Source: Flavobacteriaceae bacterium (GTDB lineage: Bacteria; Bacteroidota; Bacteroidia; Flavobacteriales; Flavobacteriaceae). From it: 64,000 nt of DNA. The position numbers and the translations under genes were made by a program. The notes beneath the pieces are model-generated. The model did not search any database. It was not told where the DNA came from and was given only the letters and a program-made list of their open reading frames with translations. Positions 33,708 to 44,717 of the stretch are shown here, in pieces (the stretch's first letter is position 1; each line of letters starts with the position of its first letter). The stretch is from positions 107,607 through 171,606 of the forward strand of contig JAQWGN010000011.1 in NCBI GenBank assembly GCA_029238215.1. Reading direction: 5' to 3'.

Positions 33708-34644
33708 GACTGATTTTTTTACTGAGTTTTTCTACTATCACTAAAATGATTAATGCAAGAAAAAAGGTACCAAGAGCGATTGTGAATTGTGATGAAACCT
33801 CGGATATATTTGGTAAAACTGCTATTGAGCTTATAGGTACTTGTTCACCACTTCTATTGATGTAAAATTCAGTGGTTACTTTCCAAGGCCAAACTTTATA
33901 TAACGAGCCTATTAAGAATCCAGTCATCGTGGCCAAAAGGTTGTTTTTTTGTATTGTAAATAGCCAACGTAGGGTTCTTGCAAAAACTTTTAGACCAATA
34001 AGCCCTCCTGAAGCCATTACTAAAAAGGCGATAATTCCTTCTAGCTTTAATGATTTTAATTGCTCAACAATTTCAAGAGCGGTTTCATAAACCCCCAATA
34101 AAATTAGAATGAACGCCCCTGAAATACCCGGGAGAATCATGGCTATGATTACAAGCATGCCACAGAAAAACAGATAAAGTAAGTTTTCGGATCCACCACT
34201 CGGCGCAATAAGTCCTATGCCAAGTGCAATCATGGATCCTATTAAAAGAAATGATATCGATGCTAAATTCCATGTAGTGACCGTTGCTTTAAGTAAAAAC
34301 GCACTTCCTAGGATTAACCCAAAAAAGAACGCCCATACCGGGATGGGGTACGTATGGATTAACCATGAAATCCCACCGCTTACAAGCAGAATACTTGTAC
34401 CAATTCCCAAAACCAAGGCAAGTAAAAAAGTTCCATCTAATGATCGCCATGCTTCTTTTCTTTTTTTACCAGAAAGTTGAAGTACTAACGACAAAGAGAC
34501 CTTATCAATAGCTTTAATTAGCCTTTCGTATATATGGGTTATTAAGGCAATAGTTCCACCAGAGACACCAGGAACTACATCAGCAGCCCCCATAGCCATT
34601 CCTTTTAAAAAAGTTACAAAATGTGATTGGAAAACTTTTTTCAT
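33700..34644 (-). CDS. DUF368 family membrane protein (putative polyprenyl-phosphate transporter), copy 1
   Basis: KGMAMGAADVVPGVSGGTIALITHIYERL, MILPGISGAFILILLGVYE. Confidence 0.9.
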   Translation of the reverse strand: MKKVFQSHFVTFLKGMAMGAADVVPGVSGGTIALITHIYERLIKAIDKVSLSLVLQLSGKKRKEAWRSLDGTFLLALVLGIGTSILLVSGGISWLIHTYPIPVWAFFFGLILGSAFLLKATVTTWNLASISFLLIGSMIALGIGLIAPSGGSENLLYLFFCGMLVIIAMILPGISGAFILILLGVYETALEIVEQLKSLKLEGIIAFLVMASGGLIGLKVFARTLRWLFTIQKNNLLATMTGFLIGSLYKVWPWKVTTEFYINRSGEQVPISSIAVLPNISEVSSQFTIALGTFFLALIILVIVEKLSKKISHA

Positions 34645-34675
34645 GGCGTAAAACTACGCAATCAAGGGGAATACA

Positions 34676-36064
34676 TTATGATAAGAATAAGGTATCTTTT
34701 ACTAAGGGTGTTGTTCTTGAGGAAGGAAAGGTTTCGTAGAAAACATCTAAATCTTTTGGGTTGATTTTATAAGCATTTTTTAAAAAGAAAGAAGCTTCGC
34801 TAGCCTTAGCTTGCATCATATAAAACCCCGCTAACATATATTGAAGGGTGCTGTTATCTGGGTGAAAATCTAAACCCTGACGTATGGCGTTGATGCCATT
34901 TTCATATTCTTGTAATTGCACCAATACACTAGCCCAGTCTAACCAAGTTTGAACTTCATAATTTCCAAGATTTATCATGCGTTCATACGCCATACTGGCT
35001 TCTTCGAGAAAACCTAAGGCTTTATTGGCTTGCGCAAAAAACTTCCAATAATGCACTTGAGTATTATCAATTTTAACGGCTTTCTTAATGTAGTGAAGAA
35101 CTTTGGCATATGCATTTTTACGCATAAAATATCCACACAAAGCAATCCATCCTTTTTCTAGAAGTGGATCTTCATGTATTGCTTTTTTGAGGAATTTAAC
35201 CCCTAATGCATCATTACCGATTTTAATATGACACTCCCCAATTCGCAATAATGCAAATGCTGTTGGATCGTCTATGCCAAGTGTTATTTCGTAATGGTTA
35301 ATCGCCTCATTATAGCGTCCAAGGTGTTCTAAGGCCTTGCCCAATTCCAGATAAGCTCCAATAAAAGTGTCATCACAGATAACGGCAAAATCAAATGCAG
35401 TAATTGCCTGCTCATACATTTCTTTTGCTAAATATTGACGCCCAAGTTGATGCCATGCAACTTCATTGTACGGATCACTATTTAAAAAAGCGTTCATGAA
35501 TATAATTGCGCCATCAGTATCGTTTAGCGATTCAAAACAATAGATGATGTTGTATAAGGCGCTGTTGTCAGTCTCTTCTTCTTCAAGACACTTAATAAAA
35601 TATTCTTTTGCCATGAAAAATTCATCCAGATATAAATATTCCATTGCTAAAAGGGAATGGAATTCATATTGATGGGTCTTGCTGTAGGATAATCCAATTT
35701 TAAGTGTTTCTACAGCCTTTTGGTGTTCATTCCTTTTGGATTGAATTACCGCTAAATGTTGGTAGGCAAATGCGTTGAAAGGTTCTAATGTTAGAATATT
35801 ATCAATTAAAACGTTGGCTTTCTCAAAGTTGTTTTTCAGGATGTAATATTCAACTAGAAGCAAGCTTAATTCAGACGATTCCGGATGCTGACTTAACCCT
35901 ACTTCAATCGCTTTTTTAGCCATATTTAAGTTTGCTTGGTCAATATAATATTGTCCAATTTCCTCAAATTCAGTGGCATCAAAAAATTGAATTTCATTGG
36001 TTTTAAGCATTGACTCAAATCGAGCGATTGGTAAATCAGAAAAATCATCAAATGAAAAACTCAT
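34676..36064 (-). CDS. Tetratricopeptide repeat protein
   Basis: Multiple TPR units (AYLELGKALEHLGRYNEAINHYEITLGID and others). Confidence 0.88.
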   Translation of the reverse strand: MSFSFDDFSDLPIARFESMLKTNEIQFFDATEFEEIGQYYIDQANLNMAKKAIEVGLSQHPESSELSLLLVEYYILKNNFEKANVLIDNILTLEPFNAFAYQHLAVIQSKRNEHQKAVETLKIGLSYSKTHQYEFHSLLAMEYLYLDEFFMAKEYFIKCLEEEETDNSALYNIIYCFESLNDTDGAIIFMNAFLNSDPYNEVAWHQLGRQYLAKEMYEQAITAFDFAVICDDTFIGAYLELGKALEHLGRYNEAINHYEITLGIDDPTAFALLRIGECHIKIGNDALGVKFLKKAIHEDPLLEKGWIALCGYFMRKNAYAKVLHYIKKAVKIDNTQVHYWKFFAQANKALGFLEEASMAYERMINLGNYEVQTWLDWASVLVQLQEYENGINAIRQGLDFHPDNSTLQYMLAGFYMMQAKASEASFFLKNAYKINPKDLDVFYETFPSSRTTPLVKDTLFLS

Positions 36065-36142
36065 AGATTTCTTTATGATATAAATCTATAAATAGAAATG
36101 AACAATACATCATGTGAAGTTCTTCAATTCTTAACAAAGTAA

Positions 36143-37336
36143 TCAACAGTTTAGCTTATCGAGTACATGCATGATTACTTGGCAACCCTGTTTGATTTGT
36201 TTTTCTGTGATTGTTAATGGTGGAGAGATGCGAACAGCCTTAGGTTCAAACAGAAGGAAAAACAACAAAACTCCTTCTTTAAGAGCTTCTTTCACGAGTT
36301 CTTGAGCAGTTTCCGGACTTTCTAGCATCAGGGCTAGCATCAGACCCTTTCCGCGTATTTCCTTTATTAGGGGGTGTTTTAAAAGACTTCGAAATAATGC
36401 TTCTTTTTTATGGGTATCTTTAATTAAAGTACTTTTTAAAACTGTTGAAAGTGTTGCACGACAAGCAGCTGCAATTACGGGATTCCCGCCAAAAGTAGTT
36501 ATATGCCCCAAAGTTGGTGCTTCTTTTAGACAAGCCATGTAATTTTGAGAAGCAATAAACGCACCTACTGGCAATCCGCCCCCAAGTCCTTTTCCAATAA
36601 CCAATATATCTGGAACAACATTGTGATCCATAAATGCAAATAAGGAACCTGTACGACCTATTCCAGGTTGGATTTCGTCTAAAATCAGTAGCGCACCTAC
36701 TTCTTCACAGCGTTTTTTAACCTTTTTTAAGTAATCCTTTTCAGGAACTACAAACCCAGCGCCACCTTGTATAGTTTCTAAAATAACAGCAGCAGTATTG
36801 GCTGTAATTTGGTCTAAATCTTTTGCGTTGTTGAATGTGATAAACTTTGTTCCTGGAATTAATGGACGATAAGCCCTTTTTCGTTCTTCAAAACCCATAA
36901 CACTCATGGCGCCCATGGTATTTCCGTGGTATGCGTTTTTTGCAGCTATAATTTCTGAGCGACCAGTCACTCTTTTGGCTAATTTAAGTGCCCCTTCAAT
37001 GGCTTCTGTGCCAGAGTTCGTTAGGTAAGTGGTTTCCAATGGAGAAGGAAGGTTTTCAGCTAACAACGCGCTAAGTAATACAGGTTCTCGTTGAATGAAT
37101 TCTCCGTACACCATTACATGGAGGTATTTTCGAAGTTGTTTTTTTATTGCTCGAGTTACTTTTGGATGACGATGTCCCAAACTACAGGCGGATACTCCAG
37201 CCACTAGATCTAAGTATTGCTTATTATTTTGATCGTACAAATAGCACCCTTTAGCACGTACAATTTCCAATCCCATTGGATACAAAGTAGTTTGTGCCTG
37301 GTGGTTTTTAAATAAGGACGCTAAAGATCGCATCAC
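36143..37336 (-). CDS. Class-III aminotransferase (aspartate aminotransferase family)
   Basis: YLDLVAGVSACSLGHRHPKV, TNSGTEAIEGALKLAK, LILDEIQPGIGRTG, GKGLGGGLPVGA. Confidence 0.92.
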   Translation of the reverse strand: MMRSLASLFKNHQAQTTLYPMGLEIVRAKGCYLYDQNNKQYLDLVAGVSACSLGHRHPKVTRAIKKQLRKYLHVMVYGEFIQREPVLLSALLAENLPSPLETTYLTNSGTEAIEGALKLAKRVTGRSEIIAAKNAYHGNTMGAMSVMGFEERKRAYRPLIPGTKFITFNNAKDLDQITANTAAVILETIQGGAGFVVPEKDYLKKVKKRCEEVGALLILDEIQPGIGRTGSLFAFMDHNVVPDILVIGKGLGGGLPVGAFIASQNYMACLKEAPTLGHITTFGGNPVIAAACRATLSTVLKSTLIKDTHKKEALFRSLLKHPLIKEIRGKGLMLALMLESPETAQELVKEALKEGVLLFFLLFEPKAVRISPPLTITEKQIKQGCQVIMHVLDKLNC

Positions 37337-39006
37337 TTTGCTAGTTTTATTTTTTTGGTTGGTGTAAAATTTGAAAAATCTGATTCAGGTGTTTTTCCTG
37401 TAATCATTTTAATAGCGAATTTATCTAAATCTACACCATGAAATAGGTCTTCTTTACTGCTAATACGCTCTTCTTCACGCCATTTGAATCCAAGTAGCTG
37501 TCGTACATTTTTAGGCAATTCGTTTGGGGGGTATACAATCCCGTCTGGTTTGGTAAAAAAAGTCACTTTATCAATGGCACTTTCTATAAAGTCTAAACGT
37601 AGTGCGCTACAAATGGCTTTATCAATGCCTACTAGGTCTAAGGTTTCATCATCATAGATAAAATATACCATTTCTGTATTTTGAATCACATCAACAGTTT
37701 CAAGACTTCTTCCGTTAAACTTGCCTTTAAGCTGCAATCCTTTTATTTGATTGAAGTTATCAGGGTTAAGGCTATCTTGTTCAATAACAAACGCATTGTT
37801 GTATATCAAAAGCGAATCCAGCACCTCTTTTTCATTATCAATAAGTAAATGGATTTCATCCCCTGTCATTTGGCTTGTATTTGACCACAAAATTGGATTT
37901 CGAGCACTAATCTCTTGAGGAGTTAAATATTGTAATTCTCTTTCATTGATAGGGCGTCTGATTAGTTTAGCACGCCCGGTTTTTTGATTGAAATGGATTG
38001 AATCCATTTTACCACTTAAATCTTCTTTAAAAATACGCGCATCGTGGAATCCTCGTATGATCCGTTTTTCTGGAGGTCCTGTTGCTATTAGCGTGTCTGC
38101 ATGAATAAACAATGAATCTTGAGCTACTAAATTTGTTGCAACCGCCCTGTGTGTCACCATAGCAGAGTCTTTTGCTTTAAAAACCTGTCCGTAATTACCG
38201 GTTAAAAAAGTATTGTTTATGGTGTCTGTCATTTTAACATTAAATGTAGCCGCTGCATACTGTTTTGTGTCATCAAAGTAAATGCTGTCTCCTACTATAT
38301 TACGTTGGTTGTAGTCTATAGAAGCATTTTTCTTGAAAAAACCTTTTTTGTTTTGGGTGTCATAGAATCCTTGTTGGCAGAGTACAACGTAGTCTTGTCC
38401 TTCAATTTTTGAAGGGCCGTAAAAAAAGGCATGTTTAATATCTGTATAAAAATCCATCCTATTTGTGGTTAGTATAAAGTCAGGATGGGTGACAATAACC
38501 TGTTTTTCAAACTGATATTTTTTGGTGGCTGAAAAGTATGTGCCATACTGACTTTCTATTGTAGTAAGACTGTCATAAACAACCCCTTTGGTAGGATAAT
38601 ACCCTTTGTTTTCTATGCGATCAAAATAAAGAGTGTCTGTTTCCAGTATCATTTCTTTGTTGTCTAGAAACACATCGACTTTGGCTACAGCCAATTTAGT
38701 GTTGCCGTTATAGCTCACACTCTTGCTTGTTAGGTTTAAGCTGTCTCCTTGTATAATTCGAATATTGCCAAAGGCATCGAATCTATTCTCTTTCTTATAA
38801 AAGAAAGCTTTATCAGACCATATGTCCATACCTTCATGGACTAAGTGCACTTGTTTGGTTGTACTGCGCTCTAAGATATTAGCTCCTGGAAAATTAACTT
38901 CATCTAGCTGAAATGATCCTGCCTGTCGTATTTCAATTTCCTGTTCTTGTGCCCATATTCCCAACGTAAAAAGCAACAATACCCAAGAATACGATGCAGT
39001 TTTCAT
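37333..39006 (-). CDS. OstA-like protein (LptA/LptD N-terminal domain-like)
   Basis: Signal peptide and beta-rich repeats (VHLVHEGMDIWSDKAFFYKKENRFDAFGNIRIIQGDSLNLTSKSVSYNG). Confidence 0.8.
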   Translation of the reverse strand: MKTASYSWVLLLFTLGIWAQEQEIEIRQAGSFQLDEVNFPGANILERSTTKQVHLVHEGMDIWSDKAFFYKKENRFDAFGNIRIIQGDSLNLTSKSVSYNGNTKLAVAKVDVFLDNKEMILETDTLYFDRIENKGYYPTKGVVYDSLTTIESQYGTYFSATKKYQFEKQVIVTHPDFILTTNRMDFYTDIKHAFFYGPSKIEGQDYVVLCQQGFYDTQNKKGFFKKNASIDYNQRNIVGDSIYFDDTKQYAAATFNVKMTDTINNTFLTGNYGQVFKAKDSAMVTHRAVATNLVAQDSLFIHADTLIATGPPEKRIIRGFHDARIFKEDLSGKMDSIHFNQKTGRAKLIRRPINERELQYLTPQEISARNPILWSNTSQMTGDEIHLLIDNEKEVLDSLLIYNNAFVIEQDSLNPDNFNQIKGLQLKGKFNGRSLETVDVIQNTEMVYFIYDDETLDLVGIDKAICSALRLDFIESAIDKVTFFTKPDGIVYPPNELPKNVRQLLGFKWREEERISSKEDLFHGVDLDKFAIKMITGKTPESDFSNFTPTKKIKLAK

Positions 39007-39012
39007 GGAAGT

Positions 39013-40296
39013 CTAGGTTAAGTCTCGAAAAATAGTTTGACTTCTATCAGGTCCTACTGAGACAATGCTAATAGGTGTTTGCACATAATCCTCAATAAAC
39101 GCAACATAATCATTGAATGTTGCAGGTAATTCACTTTCATCACGCATTTTGGTTAGGTCTTCTTCCCATCCCGATAACGAAGTGTATTGTGGTGTGAGTT
39201 CTTTTTCATTTAATGAATAGGGGAGGTGGTGGATTGTTTTTCCACGGTATTCGTAAGCAGTACAAACTTTGAGTTCCTCAAACCCAGAAAGCACATCGCC
39301 TTTCATCATCATCAATTGCGTTACGCCGTTAATTTCAACAGCATATTTAAGCGCTACCAAATCAAGCCATCCACAACGTCTTGCACGTCCTGTAGTTGCA
39401 CCAAATTCATGCCCTACACGACCCATGGTTTCCCCTGTTTCATCAAAAAGTTCTGTGGGGAATGGTCCGCTTCCAACTCTAGTGGTATACGCTTTGAAAA
39501 TGCCATAAACTTCTCCAATTTTATTCGGAGCAACACCAAGACCGGTACAAGCTCCAGCTGCAGTAGTATTTGATGAAGTTACAAAAGGATAGGTTCCAAA
39601 ATCAATATCTAAAAGTGAGCCTTGAGCTCCTTCAGCAAGGATGCGTTGGTTGTTTTTTTGAGCAGTACTTAAATACGCTTCACTATCAATAAAAGTAACA
39701 CTTGATTTCATGTAATTAATGGCATCATAAAATGCATTATCAAGATCAGTGATGTTAAAATCAAGCACCACATTCATGTTTTTAATCATGGTAAGGTGCT
39801 TATCACGAAGAGCCGAATATATTTCTTTCCATTGCGGAAGTTCGATATCTCCTACGCGAATACCATTACGCCCAGTTTTGTCCATATATGTTGGGCCAAT
39901 TCCTTTAAGTGTAGATCCAATCTTGGCACTTCCTTTTGCTTTTTCAGAAGCTGCATCTAACAAACGGTGTGTTGGTAAAATTAAATGTGCTTTTCTAGAA
40001 ACTAAAAGCGAGTCGCGAACATTAATATCAAAAGGAGATAAATTTTCGAGCTCCTCTCTAAATATAACGGGATCAATCACAACGCCATTCCCTACAATAT
40101 TCATAGCTTTAGGATGGAAAATTCCTGATGGTATGGTGTGTAAAACGTGTTTTATTCCTTCAAATTCAAGTGTGTGTCCTGCGTTAGGGCCTCCTTGGAA
40201 CCGTGCAATGATATCGTACTTCTTAGTAAGTACGTCAACAATTTTGCCTTTTCCTTCGTCGCCCCATTGTAAGCCTAATAGTAAATCAATGGCCAT
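39013..40296 (-). CDS. purA: Adenylosuccinate synthase
   Basis: MAIDLLLGLQWGDEGKGKIVDVL, GPNAGHTLEF. Confidence 0.98.
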   Translation of the reverse strand: MAIDLLLGLQWGDEGKGKIVDVLTKKYDIIARFQGGPNAGHTLEFEGIKHVLHTIPSGIFHPKAMNIVGNGVVIDPVIFREELENLSPFDINVRDSLLVSRKAHLILPTHRLLDAASEKAKGSAKIGSTLKGIGPTYMDKTGRNGIRVGDIELPQWKEIYSALRDKHLTMIKNMNVVLDFNITDLDNAFYDAINYMKSSVTFIDSEAYLSTAQKNNQRILAEGAQGSLLDIDFGTYPFVTSSNTTAAGACTGLGVAPNKIGEVYGIFKAYTTRVGSGPFPTELFDETGETMGRVGHEFGATTGRARRCGWLDLVALKYAVEINGVTQLMMMKGDVLSGFEELKVCTAYEYRGKTIHHLPYSLNEKELTPQYTSLSGWEEDLTKMRDESELPATFNDYVAFIEDYVQTPISIVSVGPDRSQTIFRDLT

Positions 40297-40302
40297 GTAT
40301 GG

Positions 40303-40740
40303 TTAGTTAGAGTTTTTTTTAGTGCCGTAAAAGTATAAAGAATGCGCATGGATATCAATATCAAAAACATCTTCAATTGTTTGTTTTATCGCTTGAATCC
40401 GAGGATCGCAAAATTCTTTTACTTCACTAGTGTCGGTTAAAATTACGTGATCGTGTTGCTTGTCAAAATATGATTTTTCATATTGTGCGTGTTGCAGCCC
40501 AAATTGATGCTTACGAACCAATCCGCAGGCCAAAAGAAGTTCTATCGTATTGTACAGCGTTGCACGACTTACACGATAATTTTTATTCTTCATTTTAATG
40601 TACAATGATTCGATGTCAAAGTGTTCTTCACTAAGATAGATTTCTTCAAGAATCGCAAACCTCTCAGGAGTTTTACGATGCCCATTTCCATCCAAAAATT
40701 GGACAAATACACTTTTAACTATTTCGAATTCATTATTCAT
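40303..40740 (-). CDS. Fur family transcriptional regulator
   Basis: Fur winged helix ([47 protein letters not shown]), HDHVIL. Start set at MNNEFEI. Confidence 0.9.
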   Translation of the reverse strand: MNNEFEIVKSVFVQFLDGNGHRKTPERFAILEEIYLSEEHFDIESLYIKMKNKNYRVSRATLYNTIELLLACGLVRKHQFGLQHAQYEKSYFDKQHDHVILTDTSEVKEFCDPRIQAIKQTIEDVFDIDIHAHSLYFYGTKKNSN

Positions 40741-40777
40741 TGAAACACATGCAAAAAACAAAGATAAGCAACCAAAC

Positions 40778-42979
40778 TCAATCCCGTACTACTTTGTCAA
40801 TTCCTGAAACTTTTTCTAGTTTTTTGATAAGTACATCTAAAGTTGAGGCACGTTTTACATGTAGTTTAATTTTTCCAGTAAAGGTGCCATTTTCAGAGTC
40901 AAAATTAATTTGAGAGATATCAACATTATGAGCATTTGAAATTAGATGTGTTACTTCATTGACTAATCCCAAACGATCTATCCCCGATAAACGAATATTT
41001 CCAGTAAAAAATCCTTTTGAGGAATCGACCCATTTTGCAGATACAATTCGATATCCATAGTTGGAGTGTAAACTGATGGCATTGGGACATTCGTTTTTGT
41101 GAATTTTAATTCCATCATTAATTGAAACAAATCCAAAAACATCATCTCCAGCTATCGGATTGCAACATGGACTTAGTGTATAATCTAAGTTTTCTTGATT
41201 TTTACCAAACACCAACATGTCATAAAATGATGAAATTTGGCTATTTTCTAATTCGGAATTTTTTGGTTTATCTGAGGGTCGCCTTCTAAAGAATTGATAA
41301 AAACGATTATTTTCCTCTGAGGCAAATTTCTTCAACATTTTATTGTCAATTGAACCAATCCCTATGCGGTAGTACAGATCAAGACTTGTTTTAAGCTTAA
41401 AATAGGAAACCATTGCATTAATAATGCGGTCATTAAATTTAAACTTCATTTGCCGCAGCTTTCTACGTAAAAGCTCTTTTCCTTCGTCTGCTGTTTTTCG
41501 TTCTTCTATGCGGAGTGCCGAACGAATGCTAGATCGTGCTTTCGAAGTAATAACAAAATCAAGCCAGTTTGCATTTGGTTTTGCAGTTTCTGAAGTGATA
41601 ATTTCTACTTGATCGCCGCTGTTAAGCGTGTGGTTTAAGGGTACTATTTTTCCATTGACACGCACTCCTCTTGTTTTTTCTCCAACCTCACTATGAATAG
41701 AAAATGCAAAATCGATTGGAGAAGCCCCTTTTGGCAAGGATTTTAAGTCGCCATTTGGGGTAAATACAAAAATTTCATTTGCATATAAGTTTAACTTGAA
41801 TTCCTTAACAAAATCAACGGCATCAGTATCTTGTGACTCCAAGACTTCACGCAATCTATTAAGCCAAAGTTCCATGCCACCTTCATCTTTTTTACCTTGT
41901 TTATATTTAAAATGTGCTGCATATCCTTTTTCTGCAATCTCATGCATGCGCTCTGAACGAATTTGCACTTCCACCCATTTGCCGCCTGGCCCAACAACCG
42001 TAATGTGTAGGGCTTCGTAACCTGTAGACTTAGGAGATGAAATCCAGTCACGTAAACGCATTGGATTTGGCTGGTAATGATCGGTGACAATTGAGTAAAT
42101 CTTCCAAGCCAAAAACTTTTCTTGTTTTGGCGTACAGTTATAAATTATTCGAACTGCAAATCGGTCAAAAACTTCATCAAATTTTTTGTTCTTGAATTGC
42201 ATTTTATTCCGAATAGAAAAGATACTTTTAAAACGTCCTTCAGTCTTAAACTTGATGCGTTCTTTAGTTAGGTGACTTTGAAGTTCTTTAGTAAAATTGT
42301 CGATATACTTTAATCCAACTTCTTTACTGTCTTTTATTTTTTGCTCGATATCCATATACACTTCAGGCTCTGTGTATTTTAGTGCCAAATCCTCGAGTTG
42401 AGTTTTGATGTTATACATCCCAATACGATGGGAGAGTGGTGCGTATATGTAAAGGGTTTCAGAAGCTATACGTACCTGTTTTTCTTCGGGCATAGCTTCT
42501 AGGGTACGCATGTTGTGTAATCGATCTGCAATTTTAATTAGAATGACACGAACATCATCGTTCATAGTCAGTAGCATTTTCTTAAAGTTTTCTGCTTGAA
42601 CCGAAACACGCTTGTCTTTACTTAACTTTGATATTTTGGTTAAGCCATCCACAATTTTGGCTACTGTTTCTCCAAACATCAATGTAATGTCATCTAAGGT
42701 CAAAGCAGTGTCTTCTACGACATCATGTAATAAGGCAGCAGCAATTGATGTAGCACCTAGCCCTATTTGATCTGCTACAATTTGTGCTACAGCAATTGGA
42801 TGAAGAATGTAAGGCTCTCCACTTTTCCTGCGTTGATTTTTATGAGCGTCAACGGCAGTTTCAAAGGCCTTTCGAATAAGTTTCTTATCCTCTGTTGACA
42901 ACAACAAATATGTATTCCTCAATAAGTTTTTATACTCTTGAGCAATGAGTGTGTTTTCACTAACCTCTTGCGTTGTCAT
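40778..42979 (-). CDS. Bifunctional (p)ppGpp synthetase/hydrolase, RelA/SpoT family
   Basis: HD domain ([23 protein letters not shown]), synthetase [11 protein letters not shown] and ACT domains. Confidence 0.96.
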   Translation of the reverse strand: MTTQEVSENTLIAQEYKNLLRNTYLLLSTEDKKLIRKAFETAVDAHKNQRRKSGEPYILHPIAVAQIVADQIGLGATSIAAALLHDVVEDTALTLDDITLMFGETVAKIVDGLTKISKLSKDKRVSVQAENFKKMLLTMNDDVRVILIKIADRLHNMRTLEAMPEEKQVRIASETLYIYAPLSHRIGMYNIKTQLEDLALKYTEPEVYMDIEQKIKDSKEVGLKYIDNFTKELQSHLTKERIKFKTEGRFKSIFSIRNKMQFKNKKFDEVFDRFAVRIIYNCTPKQEKFLAWKIYSIVTDHYQPNPMRLRDWISSPKSTGYEALHITVVGPGGKWVEVQIRSERMHEIAEKGYAAHFKYKQGKKDEGGMELWLNRLREVLESQDTDAVDFVKEFKLNLYANEIFVFTPNGDLKSLPKGASPIDFAFSIHSEVGEKTRGVRVNGKIVPLNHTLNSGDQVEIITSETAKPNANWLDFVITSKARSSIRSALRIEERKTADEGKELLRRKLRQMKFKFNDRIINAMVSYFKLKTSLDLYYRIGIGSIDNKMLKKFASEENNRFYQFFRRRPSDKPKNSELENSQISSFYDMLVFGKNQENLDYTLSPCCNPIAGDDVFGFVSINDGIKIHKNECPNAISLHSNYGYRIVSAKWVDSSKGFFTGNIRLSGIDRLGLVNEVTHLISNAHNVDISQINFDSENGTFTGKIKLHVKRASTLDVLIKKLEKVSGIDKVVRD

Positions 42980-42997
42980 CTGTTAAAGATACAAAAA

Positions 42998-43798
42998 TTA
43001 CGGATTTCTTTGACGTATTGCTTCATAGGTCAAAACCGCTGTGGCTACAGACACATTTAATGAATCAACATGTCCAAGCATTGGGATTTTTACGGCTTCA
43101 ACCCCTTCTTTAGTCCAGAAAGAACTTAAACCTATGGCTTCACTACCCATTACAAAAGCAGCTGCATTTTGGTAATCACACAAAGAGTACTCCTTGCTTT
43201 TTTGAAGCGAGGCAGTATAAATGTTTATATTTCTATCGTGCATAAAATCAAATGCTTCTTCATTGCTGCACACAAATATGGGAACAGAGAAAAAACCACC
43301 TACACTTGATCGGATCACATTTGGATTGTGAATATCGGTGTGTTGTTCTGTAATAAGTACGGCGTCTACAGCAGCTGCATCTGCAGTTCGTAGAACAGCT
43401 CCAAGATTCCCCGGCTTTTCTATGGATTCAAGTACAATGATAAGGGGCCTTTCATTTTTTGGGCGAAACTCCTCAAGGCGTTGCGTTTTTTGTGATACAA
43501 TTCCAATGAGTCCTTCCGTCTTTTCACGAATGACCATTTTTTGATAAACACTTTGTCTCACACGAACAAAATTGACTGTTCTATTGAATTGTTTTCGCCA
43601 ATTCATAAAATGCAACTCATCAAAGATTTCGGGGCACCAATATATAGTTTGAATGTTATAGTCATTGGCATGCGCTAAATCCAATTCTCGACGGCCTTCA
43701 ACAACAAATTGCTTGTGTTCCTTTCTTGATTTAGTTTTAGATTGAAGCTGAAGAAGCTCCTTAACAACACTATTTTTTGTACTTGTTATTTCTTTCAC
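42998..43798 (-). CDS. SpoU-type (TrmH family) RNA methyltransferase
   Basis: VLESIEKPGNLGAVLRTADAAAVDAV, VMGSEAIGLSSFW, IPMLGHVDSLNVSVATAV. Confidence 0.94.
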   Translation of the reverse strand: MKEITSTKNSVVKELLQLQSKTKSRKEHKQFVVEGRRELDLAHANDYNIQTIYWCPEIFDELHFMNWRKQFNRTVNFVRVRQSVYQKMVIREKTEGLIGIVSQKTQRLEEFRPKNERPLIIVLESIEKPGNLGAVLRTADAAAVDAVLITEQHTDIHNPNVIRSSVGGFFSVPIFVCSNEEAFDFMHDRNINIYTASLQKSKEYSLCDYQNAAAFVMGSEAIGLSSFWTKEGVEAVKIPMLGHVDSLNVSVATAVLTYEAIRQRNP

Positions 43799-43898
43799 TG
43801 TAGCATTTTATTTATTGAAATATATACCATTAACTAATGTTAGCGCAGTACAAAAAAATGTTATAGATTCGTTAATTATTTAAATTAAATAAATTTTG

Positions 43899-44681
43899 AT
43901 GACTGCTGTTGTTGTTGATGATGAAGCACGCAATATCGCACTTTTCTCGTATTACTTAGAAAAGTATTGCCCAAATGTGCAGCTTGAGGCTTGTTTTTCC
44001 AAAAAGGCTAAGGCTATTAGCTATTTGCGGTCTAAAAAACCCGATATTCTTTTTTTGGATATTGTTCTTGATAACGGTAGTGGTTTTGATGTTTTGGACG
44101 AAGTTGGATTTAATGATATGCAAGTAGTTTTATGTACCGCTCATGATGAATTTGCTCTTCGTGCTATTCGATACCAAGTAGTTGATTACTTGCTAAAACC
44201 CCTTGAAATACAAGAGCTTATTTCTACAGTTAATCTAATTGAAAAGAAACTCGAGATAAAAAACAATAAGCAGATTTTTAACGCATCCTTATTTTCTGAA
44301 TTTACTAAATCTAGAGTTTCATCTCAGCAACGTTTTCCAATACAGAATAAGGGAGCAATTGAATTTGTTCTTATTGAAGATATCTTAAGTGTCGAAAGCC
44401 ACAAGGGTACTGAAAAGGTTGAAATGACATTGCGACATCACAAAAAGGGAGAATATACATTAGTAAATAAAACACTTGCACAAATGGAGAAAAAACTCTC
44501 TGGTTCTACGTTTTATAGGTTGAGTAGAGCGTGTTATATTAATATCTTGGCAATCGAAACTATTCATAGGAATACCCAATACATGTGTACGTTGTTAAAT
44601 GGTCACCGGATTATTATTCCTCGTAACAGGTATAAGAGTCTTTTGAGCGTTATGGAAAAGGTGTACGAAACCACAATTTAA
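43899..44681 (+). CDS. LytTR-family DNA-binding response regulator
   Basis: Receiver domain (VVVDDEARNI, ILFLDIVLDNGSGFDVL, YLLKP) plus LytTR C-terminus. ATG at 43899. Confidence 0.93.
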   Translation: MTAVVVDDEARNIALFSYYLEKYCPNVQLEACFSKKAKAISYLRSKKPDILFLDIVLDNGSGFDVLDEVGFNDMQVVLCTAHDEFALRAIRYQVVDYLLKPLEIQELISTVNLIEKKLEIKNNKQIFNASLFSEFTKSRVSSQQRFPIQNKGAIEFVLIEDILSVESHKGTEKVEMTLRHHKKGEYTLVNKTLAQMEKKLSGSTFYRLSRACYINILAIETIHRNTQYMCTLLNGHRIIIPRNRYKSLLSVMEKVYETTI

Positions 44682-44717
44682 CTTTTTTATTGCCATGGCC
44701 TTTCTTACATTTGACCT

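Noticed and set aside
39749-40306. 185-aa + strand ORF
   Set aside because: Entirely antisense to purA, no family signal.
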